A stretch of DNA of 64,000 bases, taken from the NCBI RefSeq assembly GCF_947498005.1, contig NZ_CANMIW010000006.1:62001-126000 (forward strand), given 5' to 3'. The stretch is from an uncultured Winogradskyella sp. (lineage in GTDB: Bacteria > Bacteroidota > Bacteroidia > Flavobacteriales > Flavobacteriaceae). Shown one piece after another: positions 16,387 through 25,122 of the stretch. The notes beneath the pieces are model-generated. The model was not told where the DNA came from. It did no database searches and worked only from the letters and a program-made list of their open reading frames with translations. Position numbers and translations under genes: made by a program. Position 1 is the stretch's first letter. Every line of letters starts with the position of its first letter.

Positions 16387-17244
16387 CTAATAACCAGCAA
16401 ATTTAAAATTTAGCATTTGCCTCATGTATCTATATAACTCTGGAAACTGAGATCTAAATTCATTTGGTGTCTCAATAAAATTTTCGAGGAGAACTGCAAA
16501 AAATTCAAAATGATTGGTAAATGCGTAAGTTCTAAAGTATTTAGATGCTAGCAGGTTTTTTCTTACATTCTCATTACTTTGCAGATAGGTTATAAGCTCA
16601 TTAAATCCTTTATTAAATATATGACTACTTATATCCTTGCTTGTTTTAGCATTTAAGTGTATCGCGTGACCAAATTCATGAATACCAAGATTTAGGTTGT
16701 CATTTCCTATCTTATAACCATGATTAAAATCTTCCCAAGAAAAAACAATAGCTTTCATTTTTGGATTAGTCTCCCCTTTGTGATAAGCTTCATTAATACT
16801 AGAATAATAAACCTTTGGGTAAATAATAACTGTATCAATTAAATCTAATCTATGCTTTTTAAAACCAAAAGTTAACATGGTAGCTGTAGCAGCAACGATA
16901 ACTTTCATATGATCTGTTACTACAAGTTCTTGTTTTCCTATAAATTTATTTTCATTTATAAAAACAGCTACTCTATGTTCAAAATGTAGTTGCTGACTAT
17001 CTTTTAACTTATTGTAAAACTCATACTCCTTTTTTAATATAGCTTGCTGTGTTTCGTTTAATATATTCCGCTTCACATAAAGGTGCGTAAACAAGGGCTT
17101 ACTAAAACGAGAGGCATATAATACTTGAAGAATTTTAAACAATCTATAAAGTATAAAAAGGACAATTATCACAATCCCTATTGGAATCAAATATTTGGAT
17201 ATTAATTGTCTTTCTAAAATTTCTTGCTCTGTTTGTAGCAACAT
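16387..17244 (-). CDS. Zinc metallopeptidase of the MtfA (M90) type, membrane-anchored
   Basis: A 285-residue protein with one N-terminal membrane segment (about 18-42) and a domain with the gluzincin-like HEFGHAIH zinc motif at about residues 187-194. The surrounding segments (VAVFINENKFIG, then VIIYPKVYYSS and the conserved last part with FAVLLENFIETP) match the MtfA/M90 group. In Enterobacteria MtfA is cytoplasmic and linked to the Mlc regulator; here a membrane anchor has been added. Its substrate is unknown. Confidence 0.75.
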   Translation of the reverse strand: MLLQTEQEILERQLISKYLIPIGIVIIVLFILYRLFKILQVLYASRFSKPLFTHLYVKRNILNETQQAILKKEYEFYNKLKDSQQLHFEHRVAVFINENKFIGKQELVVTDHMKVIVAATATMLTFGFKKHRLDLIDTVIIYPKVYYSSINEAYHKGETNPKMKAIVFSWEDFNHGYKIGNDNLNLGIHEFGHAIHLNAKTSKDISSHIFNKGFNELITYLQSNENVRKNLLASKYFRTYAFTNHFEFFAVLLENFIETPNEFRSQFPELYRYMRQMLNFKFAGY

Positions 17245-17483
17245 TCAATATCGAATTTTTAATTAAATAAGGTAAAGTTGAAAATAAGGAAACTATTCTA
17301 ACTTTCATTTTTAATTTAGACAATAATTTTTCAGAATTAAACGCATCAAAACAAATTAGCAATAAACCAACTATTATAGCTTTAATAAGATTAGAGCGTG
17401 TTACTAATGTGGTATAATTATTATATTTACGTCAGAATTCTTAAGACAGCATAATTTCCTAATTTTTTCTAATATTATTTTCT

Positions 17484-19073
17484 ATGAAGGTACGTGAACA
17501 ATTTTTAATCATTTCTGTAATTATTGTTTTAGCAATTGTTGGCTTTGCTTTTATTTGGCAACCGATTTTATGGGCATTCTTATTAGTAGGACCATTGATT
17601 ATTATGGGTCTTTTTGATATCATGCAAACCTCACACACCATTAGACGTAATTTTCCTTTATTAGGAAGATTTAGATATCTATTAGAGTCTATTCGACCAG
17701 AAATTATGCAATATTTTGTGGAAACAGATACTCAAGGAAGACCACTAAATAGAATACTTAGATCTTTAATTTACCGAAGAGCAAAAGGCGAAAATGACAC
17801 TGAGCCTTTTGGTACGCAAATGGATTTATATCATTCTGGTTACGAATGGCTAGAACATTCTATGTATGCAAAGCAAAACCCGAAGAATATTGGTGAGTTT
17901 CCTAGATTAATTATTGGAGGTAAAGATTGTAAACAACCTTACTCATCTAGCTTATTAAACATATCAGCAATGAGTTTTGGCTCACTTAGTAAAAATGCCG
18001 TTTTGGCTTTAAACAAAGGTGCAAAAATGGGAAATTTTGCACATAATACTGGCGAAGGTGGAATTAGTAATTATCATTTAGAAAATGGTGGTGATTTGAT
18101 TTGGCAAGTAGGAACAGGATATTTTGGTTGTAGGAAAGAAGACGGTACGTTTAACGAAGTTACCTTTAGAGAAAACGCGTTAAGACCTGAGGTTAAAATG
18201 ATAGAAATAAAATTATCTCAAGGTGCAAAACCCGGTCATGGTGGTATTTTACCAGCTTCTAAAAACACTGAAGAGATTGCTAAAATAAGACATGTAAAAC
18301 CTGGCGTTGCAGTGCATTCTCCACCATCTCATTCTGCTTTTTCCGACCCTATACAGTTTATGTATTTTATAAAGAAACTAAGAGAATTATCTGATGGAAA
18401 ACCAATAGGTTTTAAGTTATGCTTAGGGAGAAAACAAGAGTTTATGGATTTTTGTGAGGCTATGATACACACTGGCATTCAACCAGATTTTATCAGCGTA
18501 GATGGCGGAGAAGGTGGCACAGGTGCCGCGCCAGTAGAATTCTCCAACTCTATGGGAATGCCATTAAGAGAGGGTTTAATTTTTGTTCATGATACTTTGA
18601 TTGGCTTCGACTTAAGAAAAGATATAAAAGTCATTGTTGCCGGAAAAATAATTACTGGTTTCCATATGGCTCGAGCGATAGCTTTAGGAGCAGACGGTTG
18701 TAACAGCGCACGTGCTATGATGTTATCTATTGGATGTATTCAAGCTTTACAATGTAACACTAATACTTGTCCCGTTGGTGTGGCAACGCAAAACGCATCC
18801 TTAGTAAAAGGCTTAGTAGTAGAAGATAAAGCACCTCGAGCAAAACGTTATCATGAAGCTACAATTCAAAGTTTCCTAGAACTTGTTGCTGCTGCTGGAT
18901 TGAACAATCCAGGAGAGCTTACAAGAGATCATATTAGCAAAAGAGTTGGCCTATATAATGTACAAACCTATCATGATATTTATCCTCCTATGGAAAAAGG
19001 TTCATTACTAAATATTGATACCATACCAGACGATTACAAAAAATTCTTTCAGCTTACAAGAATGATGAAATAG
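17484..19073 (+). CDS. FMN-binding glutamate synthase family protein
   Basis: A 529-residue protein with two N-terminal membrane segments (about 8-50) and the central FMN/synthase domain of glutamate synthase: LNISAMSFGSLS, NTGEGGISNYH, GAKPGHGGILP and VDGGEGGTGAAP. A Cys cluster, IGCIQALQCNTNTCPVGVAT, occurs at the iron-sulfur position. It lacks the glutaminase domain of GltB. It may be a membrane-bound oxidoreductase rather than a true glutamate synthase. The family is widespread and poorly characterised. Confidence 0.88.
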   Translation: MKVREQFLIISVIIVLAIVGFAFIWQPILWAFLLVGPLIIMGLFDIMQTSHTIRRNFPLLGRFRYLLESIRPEIMQYFVETDTQGRPLNRILRSLIYRRAKGENDTEPFGTQMDLYHSGYEWLEHSMYAKQNPKNIGEFPRLIIGGKDCKQPYSSSLLNISAMSFGSLSKNAVLALNKGAKMGNFAHNTGEGGISNYHLENGGDLIWQVGTGYFGCRKEDGTFNEVTFRENALRPEVKMIEIKLSQGAKPGHGGILPASKNTEEIAKIRHVKPGVAVHSPPSHSAFSDPIQFMYFIKKLRELSDGKPIGFKLCLGRKQEFMDFCEAMIHTGIQPDFISVDGGEGGTGAAPVEFSNSMGMPLREGLIFVHDTLIGFDLRKDIKVIVAGKIITGFHMARAIALGADGCNSARAMMLSIGCIQALQCNTNTCPVGVATQNASLVKGLVVEDKAPRAKRYHEATIQSFLELVAAAGLNNPGELTRDHISKRVGLYNVQTYHDIYPPMEKGSLLNIDTIPDDYKKFFQLTRMMK

Positions 19074-19125
19074 TTAAACTTATAGCATTTTATAGTTAAT
19101 AAGCATGGTGTCCTTTTTCAAATCG

Positions 19126-19133
19126 TATCTTTA
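19126..19133 (+). promoter_or_regulatory. Possible -7 promoter box of the FUSC gene
   Basis: TATCTTTA, one base from TAnnTTTG. It would start transcription near 19140, about 20 bases before the proposed non-ATG start at 19160. This agrees with translation starting upstream of the first ordinary start codon. Confidence 0.3.
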
Positions 19134-19159
19134 CATAGAACCAGAAAATTATACATCTA

Positions 19160-21373
19160 ATTATAAATTTTATATCAAAACACATCAAAGAATTACTTGA
19201 ATTCTTTAAAAGCACTAACTTCTCAAAAGCTGTATTAATTAGTGTTGCCGTAACAACGCCAATTGTTTTAGGTATCGTTGTAGATCAACTAGAAATTGGA
19301 CTTGCCATATGCTTCGGTGCATTTTGGTGCTCTCCAAGCGACATTAGTGGCAACTTAAGACATACACAAATTGGTATTTTATATTCTTCATTAATTGTTG
19401 TTTTGATAAGTTTTATTGGTGGATATCTTAATATTTCTAATTACCTACTCTTTCCGGTTTTAGGCACATTAACATTTTGCATAGCCTTTATATCAATTTA
19501 TGGTTTTAGGGCATCTTTAATTAGTTTCTCTGGTTTACTCGCTCTTGTTTTAAGTTTTGCACACACCTTGGAGACATTAGAAGTCTACCAATACGCATTA
19601 TTAATTGGTGCTGGAGGTTTATGGTATTTAATATTATCTACAATTTGGTTTTATATTAATCCCAAAGCTCAAACCGAAGAAATCCTAACAGAAATCTTTA
19701 CTCTCACTGCAGATTTTTTAGATATTAGAAAACAGTTAATTGGCGAACAGCCTAACAGAAGCGACTTACAAGTTCAACTTTTAAATTTACAAAGTGAACT
19801 TATAGAGCATCACGAAACATTACGTGAAATTCTAATACTATCAAGAAAAAGCTCAGGGAAATCTAATTACCAAAGTAGGCGTTTGCTTGTTTTTGGGCAG
19901 CTTATAGACATTTTAGAAACGGCCATTGCAAATCCTGTTAATTACGATAAAATGGATGATTTCTTTGAAGAGCATCCTATGTTTAAGAATGATTTTCAGA
20001 ATATCATTTCTAGACTTTCTGAACAACTTAGAAATATTTCTAAAAACCTTAATAAGTCAAAACAATTTTCATCAAATAAAATACTATCTGATTATTTAAA
20101 AAGTTTAGACCTTAATATTTCAAAGTTTAAAAATGAAAATGATGTTGAGGCCTACGAACGTTATTTGATGCTACAGAATTATTTAGATTATCAGAAAAAG
20201 CAATTCGAAAAAATTAAAAAGATAAAATGGCTTTTAGGTAATCCTGTTTTAACTTCTGATGATTTTATAAAAAATGATAAGCTTAAACGTTTTATTGTAT
20301 CTAGAGATTACAATCCAAAAATAATCTTAAGAAACTTAAGTTTTAAATCTACAATTTTTAAACACTCCCTAAGATTAGCTGTAGCCGTTATGCTAGGCTA
20401 TGCTATTGGCTTGTTCTTCGATTTTCAAAATCCATACTGGATCATTCTTACCATTATTGTTATAATGCGACCAAGTTATGGACTAACCAAGGAGCGATCT
20501 AAAGACCGAATTATAGGAACAGTTATTGGTGCAGTAATAGCTACAGGTTTAGTTTTTGTAATTAGCGGTCCATATGTATTTGGTGGTCTTGGCGTATTAT
20601 CTATTGTTGTAGCTTTTTCAATGATTCAAAAGAATTATAAAGCAGCCGCTACATTCATAACATTAAGTGTTATATTAATTTATGGCATCTTAGAACCTAA
20701 CATTATCAGCGTTATTAAATTTAGAGTTATTGATACTTTAATAGGCGCAGTTATTTCCTATACTGCAATGCGTTGGCTTTGGCCTGCATGGTCTTTCATG
20801 GAGATAGGAGACCATATAAAAGACAGTGTAAAAGGAAACACAGAGTTCTTTAAATCAATCAGTAAATTTTATATTAATAAAGGCCCAATTCCTACAAGCT
20901 TAAAAATTAATAGAAAGGAAGCTTTTTTGCAAATGTCTAATTTGAGTTCTGCTTTCCAACGTATGGCTCAAGAGCCAGAGTCTAAACAAAACCATATTGA
21001 TGATATTTACCAACTTGTAGTAATAAACCATAGCTTTTTAGCATCACTAGCATCGTTAAGTACATTTTTCCAAAATAATAGTACTGCTAAAGCCTCTGAG
21101 GATTTTAAAATTATTTCAGAAAAAATAAACCATAACCTAGATAAAGCTTGCTCGCATCTAAAGGAAATTAATTTTGAAGATTTTAAACAAAATTTAGTAA
21201 CTTTTAAACCAGAGCCTTTTATATTTCCCGTTAATCAAATTACTAATGAAGGCGCCATTCAATTAGGTAACGAAAGTACTCATAAAGAAGCCCACTTGGT
21301 TTGGGAACAACTTTACTGGCTACATTCCTTAAGTGAAAAAATGCTAAAGCTAACTTTTAAATTTTCACATTAA
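19160..21373 (+). CDS. FUSC-family (YccS/YhfK-like) membrane protein with a non-standard start
   Basis: The frame is open from 19139, after a TAG at 19136. The protein from 19160 has about 737 residues: three N-terminal membrane helices (AVLISVAVTTPIVLGIVV, GLAICFGAFWCSPSDISG and following), a cytoplasmic part, four more helices (about 395-530, ALRLAVAVMLGYAIGLFF-like and IILTIIVIMRPSYGLTKERS) and a cytoplasmic end. The region 19139-19402 has no in-frame ATG, GTG, TTG or CTG, yet encodes the family-typical N-terminal helices. The first ordinary start is a TTG at 19403, which would cut these off. ATT at 19160 or ATA at 19163 are the likeliest starts. Transport role is inferred from the family. 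Confidence 0.7.
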   Translation: MINFISKHIKELLEFFKSTNFSKAVLISVAVTTPIVLGIVVDQLEIGLAICFGAFWCSPSDISGNLRHTQIGILYSSLIVVLISFIGGYLNISNYLLFPVLGTLTFCIAFISIYGFRASLISFSGLLALVLSFAHTLETLEVYQYALLIGAGGLWYLILSTIWFYINPKAQTEEILTEIFTLTADFLDIRKQLIGEQPNRSDLQVQLLNLQSELIEHHETLREILILSRKSSGKSNYQSRRLLVFGQLIDILETAIANPVNYDKMDDFFEEHPMFKNDFQNIISRLSEQLRNISKNLNKSKQFSSNKILSDYLKSLDLNISKFKNENDVEAYERYLMLQNYLDYQKKQFEKIKKIKWLLGNPVLTSDDFIKNDKLKRFIVSRDYNPKIILRNLSFKSTIFKHSLRLAVAVMLGYAIGLFFDFQNPYWIILTIIVIMRPSYGLTKERSKDRIIGTVIGAVIATGLVFVISGPYVFGGLGVLSIVVAFSMIQKNYKAAATFITLSVILIYGILEPNIISVIKFRVIDTLIGAVISYTAMRWLWPAWSFMEIGDHIKDSVKGNTEFFKSISKFYINKGPIPTSLKINRKEAFLQMSNLSSAFQRMAQEPESKQNHIDDIYQLVVINHSFLASLASLSTFFQNNSTAKASEDFKIISEKINHNLDKACSHLKEINFEDFKQNLVTFKPEPFIFPVNQITNEGAIQLGNESTHKEAHLVWEQLYWLHSLSEKMLKLTFKFSH

Positions 21374-21378
21374 AAACT

Positions 21379-22263
21379 ATGAAAACCATGAAATCAGCAC
21401 TTATACTATCTGCTATAGTAATTGTATTGTCTTACTTTGCTTCTATTACATATAAAGATAAAATATCTGAGAAGTCTAAAAACAACCTCACAAAGGTTGA
21501 GAACAAATCATCTTCAAATTACACAATTAAAAACACATATAAACTCCCTAAATCGCTTAACGAAATTAGTGGTATTGTATGGCTTAGCTCTAATATGTTT
21601 GCTTGTGTTGAAGACGAATCTGGTACAGTTTTCATTTACAACACTAAAGAACAAACTATTACAAAAGAAATAAAATTTGCTGGTAAAGGTGATTATGAAG
21701 CTATTGCCATAAATGATAATGACGCTTACATTCTAAGAAGTGATGGATTAATATATGAAGTTAAAAATTATGATTCAGAAAATCTTGAAACCTCTAAAAT
21801 TGCAACCTCTTTTAAACAATACAATAACATGGAAAGTTTAACTTTAGATAGAGGGAATGACCAATTACTCATCACACCAAAAGATTACGACTTCGGAAAA
21901 AAACATATTAAAAGTATCTACAAAATTCCGCTTAGCTCTAAAAAAATGGACGCCAATCCTATCATTAATATTGATTTAAAAGCAAACATTCTAGAAGACT
22001 TTAAGAAAAAGAAAATTCGTGAGACATTAAGTCCTTCTGATATTGCAGTGCACCCTAAAACGAAGGATATCTATGTAATAGATGGCAGAAACCCGAAACT
22101 TCTAATTCTTAATTCAGAAGGCGAAATAAAAGATGTTTTTGAATTAGATAAACACAAATTTGCGCAACCAGAAGGTATAACTTTTAGCACTGATGGCCGT
22201 TTATTTATTTCTAACGAAGCCAATAAAGAAGAGGCTAATATTTTAGAGGTTGAGCTGAAATAG
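21379..22263 (+). CDS. SdiA-regulated-domain (beta-propeller) protein
   Basis: A 294-residue protein with an N-terminal membrane anchor or uncleaved signal (about 4-22). It then has a repeated beta pattern: LPKSLNEISGIVW, NMFACVEDESGTVFIYN, GDYEAIAINDNDAYIL, SPSDIAVHPKTKDIYVID and FAQPEGITFSTDGRLFISNE. These match the SdiA-regulated family, a propeller fold of unknown function. The name comes from one E. coli gene and does not imply quorum sensing. It starts five bases after the FUSC gene, so the two are co-transcribed. The start at 21388 is also possible. Confidence 0.75.
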   Translation: MKTMKSALILSAIVIVLSYFASITYKDKISEKSKNNLTKVENKSSSNYTIKNTYKLPKSLNEISGIVWLSSNMFACVEDESGTVFIYNTKEQTITKEIKFAGKGDYEAIAINDNDAYILRSDGLIYEVKNYDSENLETSKIATSFKQYNNMESLTLDRGNDQLLITPKDYDFGKKHIKSIYKIPLSSKKMDANPIINIDLKANILEDFKKKKIRETLSPSDIAVHPKTKDIYVIDGRNPKLLILNSEGEIKDVFELDKHKFAQPEGITFSTDGRLFISNEANKEEANILEVELK

Positions 22264-22315
22264 ATAGTAAAGCAGCCTCATATGATTTTTAAGCCGCTTA
22301 AAACACTTGTTTTGA

Positions 22316-22377
22316 AAATCAAAAAGTTGCACTTACAAATTCAAGCGAGCTTGATTTGACGTGCAACTTTTTGATTT
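22316..22377. terminator. Large two-level hairpin between the SdiA-regulated gene and tRNA-Arg
   Basis: A perfect 17-bp stem (22316-22332 with 22361-22377) encloses a smaller hairpin in its loop (TCAAGC, GA, GCTTGA). The T-rich right arm ends TTTTTGATTT. It lies just beyond the 3' end of the tRNA and beyond the plus-strand gene, so it may terminate transcripts from both sides. Confidence 0.65.
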
Positions 22378-22382
22378 ATTCG

Positions 22383-22456
22383 TGACCGCGAGAGGATTCG
22401 AACCTCCAACCCTCAGAGCCGAAATCTGATATTCTATCCAGTTGAACTACGCAGCC
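22383..22456 (-). tRNA. tRNA-Arg, anticodon UCG
   Basis: The minus strand folds as a tRNA: acceptor stem GGCTGCG with CGCGGTC plus discriminator A, anticodon stem TCAGA/TCTGA with loop TTTCGGC (anticodon TCG, reads CGA), and T arm GGAGG-TTCGAAT-CCTCT. The 3' CCA is not encoded. It follows yqeY on the same strand. Confidence 0.93.
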
Positions 22457-22459
22457 ATA

Positions 22460-22479
22460 ATTCCTGTTAAAACAGGAAT
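22460..22479. repeat. Short palindrome between yqeY and tRNA-Arg
   Basis: ATTCCTGTT, AA, AACAGGAAT: a 9-bp perfect hairpin. The ends ATTCCTG and CAGGAATC resemble the arms of the larger repeats at 31018-31087 and 32501-32578, so it may be a degenerate relative. Confidence 0.4.
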
Positions 22480-22493
22480 CCTATTCTTGTATT

Positions 22494-22940
22494 TTAAGAC
22501 AACTTAGCTTTAACAATATTAGAAATAGTTTTCCCATCAGCTTGTCCTGCTAATTTCTTATTTACTATTCCCATAACTTTTCCCATATCTTTCATGCCTT
22601 CTGCACCAACTGCAGCAATGGTTTTCATTACTTCAACAGTTATCTTCTCTTCAGATAGTTGCTCTGGTAAAAACTGGCTTATAACCTCTGCTTGTGCCAA
22701 TTCTGGCTCTGCTAAATCATTTCTGTTTTGATCTGCAAAAATCGCAGCACTATCCTTTCTTTGTTTTACTAATTTAGATAAGATTTTTATTTCGTCTTCT
22801 TCTGATAACTCAGCTTCAGAACCGGAAGTCTTAGCTAATAATATCTCTGACTTTACAGCTCTCAATGCAGCTAAAGCTGTTTGATTTTTTTCCTTCATTG
22901 CTGCTTTCATCGCAGTCATTATATCTACTTGTAAACTCAT
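22494..22940 (-). CDS. yqeY: GatB/YqeY domain-containing protein
   Basis: A 148-residue cytosolic helical protein of the YqeY family: TAMKAAMKEKNQTALAALRA near the N-terminus, then ISQFLPEQLSEEKI and DMGKVMGIVNKKLAGQADGK. The domain is also found at the end of GatB, where it binds tRNA, but the stand-alone protein has no settled role. It lies downstream of the ftsZ terminator and upstream of tRNA-Arg. Confidence 0.9.
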   Translation of the reverse strand: MSLQVDIMTAMKAAMKEKNQTALAALRAVKSEILLAKTSGSEAELSEEDEIKILSKLVKQRKDSAAIFADQNRNDLAEPELAQAEVISQFLPEQLSEEKITVEVMKTIAAVGAEGMKDMGKVMGIVNKKLAGQADGKTISNIVKAKLS

Positions 22941-23017
22941 ATTTTTATTCTTTATTTAAGAAGTTCAAAGATACTAAAAACTTTCGCTTAAGGTCGTTTA
23001 GAAAAGCGTGAATAAAC

Positions 23018-23053
23018 AAAAAGCCCAAAAAGTTTGAGGGACTTTTTGGGCTT
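23018..23053 (-). terminator. Terminator of the dcw cluster after ftsZ
   Basis: A perfect 13-bp stem (23053-23041 with 23033-23021), 7-base loop, T-run TTTTTGTTT on the minus-strand side. It lies 37 bases past the ftsZ stop and closes the long division operon. Confidence 0.85.
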
Positions 23054-23089
23054 GACTTTAGTGTTTCTACACAATAGCTCAATTTGCTA

Positions 23090-25060
23090 TTAATCTACGT
23101 TATCATGTAAAAATGAATTATTACTTCTTAATTGAATATCGTCATTTTCATCCGTTCCTACTGACATTCTAGAAGCTTTAGTTTCAGAAGAATGCTGCGC
23201 ATCTTCTAAATTTACACCTTGTCTTTTGTAAGCAGGTTCTTTTTCAATCTCATCTATTTTAGCTTTATTAAATTTATAGTTGAAATCTTTCATACTTCTT
23301 CTACGATCATCAGCACGAGCTATTAATAAATCTGAGATAGGACTGTTCATAGGATCAATCTCTTCCTCAGTAATTTCTTTAGGCTCATTTATATGAAGCG
23401 TTTTCTTCTCAAAAACAATCTCCTCCTTTACTTCGGTTCTTTCGTTTTTTGTATTAATAGACGATTCAAATGTTTCAAAATCATCTAAAGCATAACGCTT
23501 TTCACCTTGCTCGTTGACTTCCGCTACAGAAATAACTTCAACCGGCTCCTTAACATCTATATCTTTTACTTCTTCTTCTAAACTAAAAAACATTTTTTCT
23601 TCCTCAGCTTTTGGCTCTTCAGCTTCTACTTCAGTTTTTTTGTTCGCTAACGGCAAATCAAAAGAAAACGTAATTTGTTCTTCTGAGGTTTCTTCTATTC
23701 TTTCCGCTTTGTTTACAATTGGCGTAATAATAAAATCTTCTGGCTCTATTGTTGGTTCTGGTTCAATTACAGCTACTGGCTCAATGATCTCTGGTTTAGC
23801 ATCTAAAACCTCATCGTAAACAACATTTATATTTTTAATAATATCTGTAGTTTCAATTAAGTTAGTACCACTATTATTTTCAACTTTATTTACAACTTTA
23901 ACCTCCTCTACATCTTCTTCTAAAGTATGACGAACAACAGGTTCTGGTTTTTCTACTTCTAAAACAATATCTGGTGTTACAATTGCTGGCTCCTTGTCTG
24001 GAACATTGGTTTCAGTGGTTTCCCCTAACGCATGAATTACTTTTTTAGTCTCTGTATTAGAAATTTCATTTTGCTGATCTAAATCAAAACCCGTAGCAAT
24101 AATAGTTACAGAAATAGATTCTTGTAACTCTTCATCTTCACCAACACCCATAATTATGTTAGCTCCAAATCCAGCTTCAGTTTGAATATGATCATTAATT
24201 TCTCCAATCTCATCAATTGTAATTTCTTGAGAACCAGAAACGATTAGCAACAATACGTTTTTAGCTCCTGTGATTTTATTATCGTTGAGTAATGGCGAAT
24301 CTAAAGCACTCATAATAGCTTCTTGTGCTCTGGTTTGTCCAGACGCTGTAGCAGAACCCATTATTGCTGTACCACTATTACTTAATACCGTTTTAGCATC
24401 ACGTAAATCAATATTCTGTGTGTAGTGATGTGTTATAACTTCTGCTATTCCGCGAGATGCTGTAGATAATACTTCATCTGCTTTAGAGAAACCAGCTTTA
24501 AACCCAAGGTTTCCATAGACTTCACGAAGCTTATTGTTATTTATAACCACTAAAGAATCTACATGAGAACGTAATTTCTCAATACCACGTTGTGCTTGTG
24601 CATTACGCATTTTTCCTTCAAACTGAAACGGCATTGTTACAATACCGACCGTAAGAATATCTAACTCTTTAGCCATTTTTGCAATAATTGGCGCAGCACC
24701 TGTTCCTGTTCCTCCACCCATTCCTGCAGTGATAAATACCATTTTAGTATTAGTATCTAACATTCTACGGATATCTTCTAAACTTTCAATAGCTGCCTCT
24801 TCTCCAACATCTGGGTTGGCACCTGCACCTAATCCTTCTGTTAAAGCTACACCTAATTGAATTTTGTTAGGAACTCCACTGTTTTGAAGTGCTTGTGAAT
24901 CTGTGTTACAGATTACAAAATCAACACCTTTAATACCTTGCTGAAACATGTGATTGATGGCGTTGCTTCCACCTCCTCCGACACCAATTACCTTGATGAC
25001 ATTAGATTGATGTTTTGGCAAATCAAATGAAATGTTTCCAAATTCGTTGCTGTTACTCAT
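23090..25060 (-). CDS. ftsZ: Cell division protein FtsZ with very long C-terminal linker
   Basis: A 656-residue tubulin homologue that forms the Z ring. The GTPase core spans about residues 15-330, with GVGGGGSNAINHM (27-38) and the tubulin signature GGGTGTG (115-121). The core is followed by about 310 residues of Glu/Pro/Val-rich, repeat-poor and presumably disordered sequence. A conserved short end, NNSFLHDNVD (647-656), corresponds to the C-terminal peptide that binds FtsA and other partners. Typical FtsZ is 350-400 residues, and long tails are known from flavobacteria. It is the last gene of the cluster. Confidence 0.96.
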   Translation of the reverse strand: MSNSNEFGNISFDLPKHQSNVIKVIGVGGGGSNAINHMFQQGIKGVDFVICNTDSQALQNSGVPNKIQLGVALTEGLGAGANPDVGEEAAIESLEDIRRMLDTNTKMVFITAGMGGGTGTGAAPIIAKMAKELDILTVGIVTMPFQFEGKMRNAQAQRGIEKLRSHVDSLVVINNNKLREVYGNLGFKAGFSKADEVLSTASRGIAEVITHHYTQNIDLRDAKTVLSNSGTAIMGSATASGQTRAQEAIMSALDSPLLNDNKITGAKNVLLLIVSGSQEITIDEIGEINDHIQTEAGFGANIIMGVGEDEELQESISVTIIATGFDLDQQNEISNTETKKVIHALGETTETNVPDKEPAIVTPDIVLEVEKPEPVVRHTLEEDVEEVKVVNKVENNSGTNLIETTDIIKNINVVYDEVLDAKPEIIEPVAVIEPEPTIEPEDFIITPIVNKAERIEETSEEQITFSFDLPLANKKTEVEAEEPKAEEEKMFFSLEEEVKDIDVKEPVEVISVAEVNEQGEKRYALDDFETFESSINTKNERTEVKEEIVFEKKTLHINEPKEITEEEIDPMNSPISDLLIARADDRRRSMKDFNYKFNKAKIDEIEKEPAYKRQGVNLEDAQHSSETKASRMSVGTDENDDIQLRSNNSFLHDNVD

Positions 25061-25122
25061 TTTAATTGTAATTATGGGTTTTCAATTTTATTTTAATACT
25101 GTATTAGATAATTTGAATGCGC

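Noticed and set aside
21379-22263. Quorum-sensing role for the SdiA-regulated-domain protein
   Set aside because: The family name derives from one E. coli gene. No LuxR/LuxI genes are seen here.
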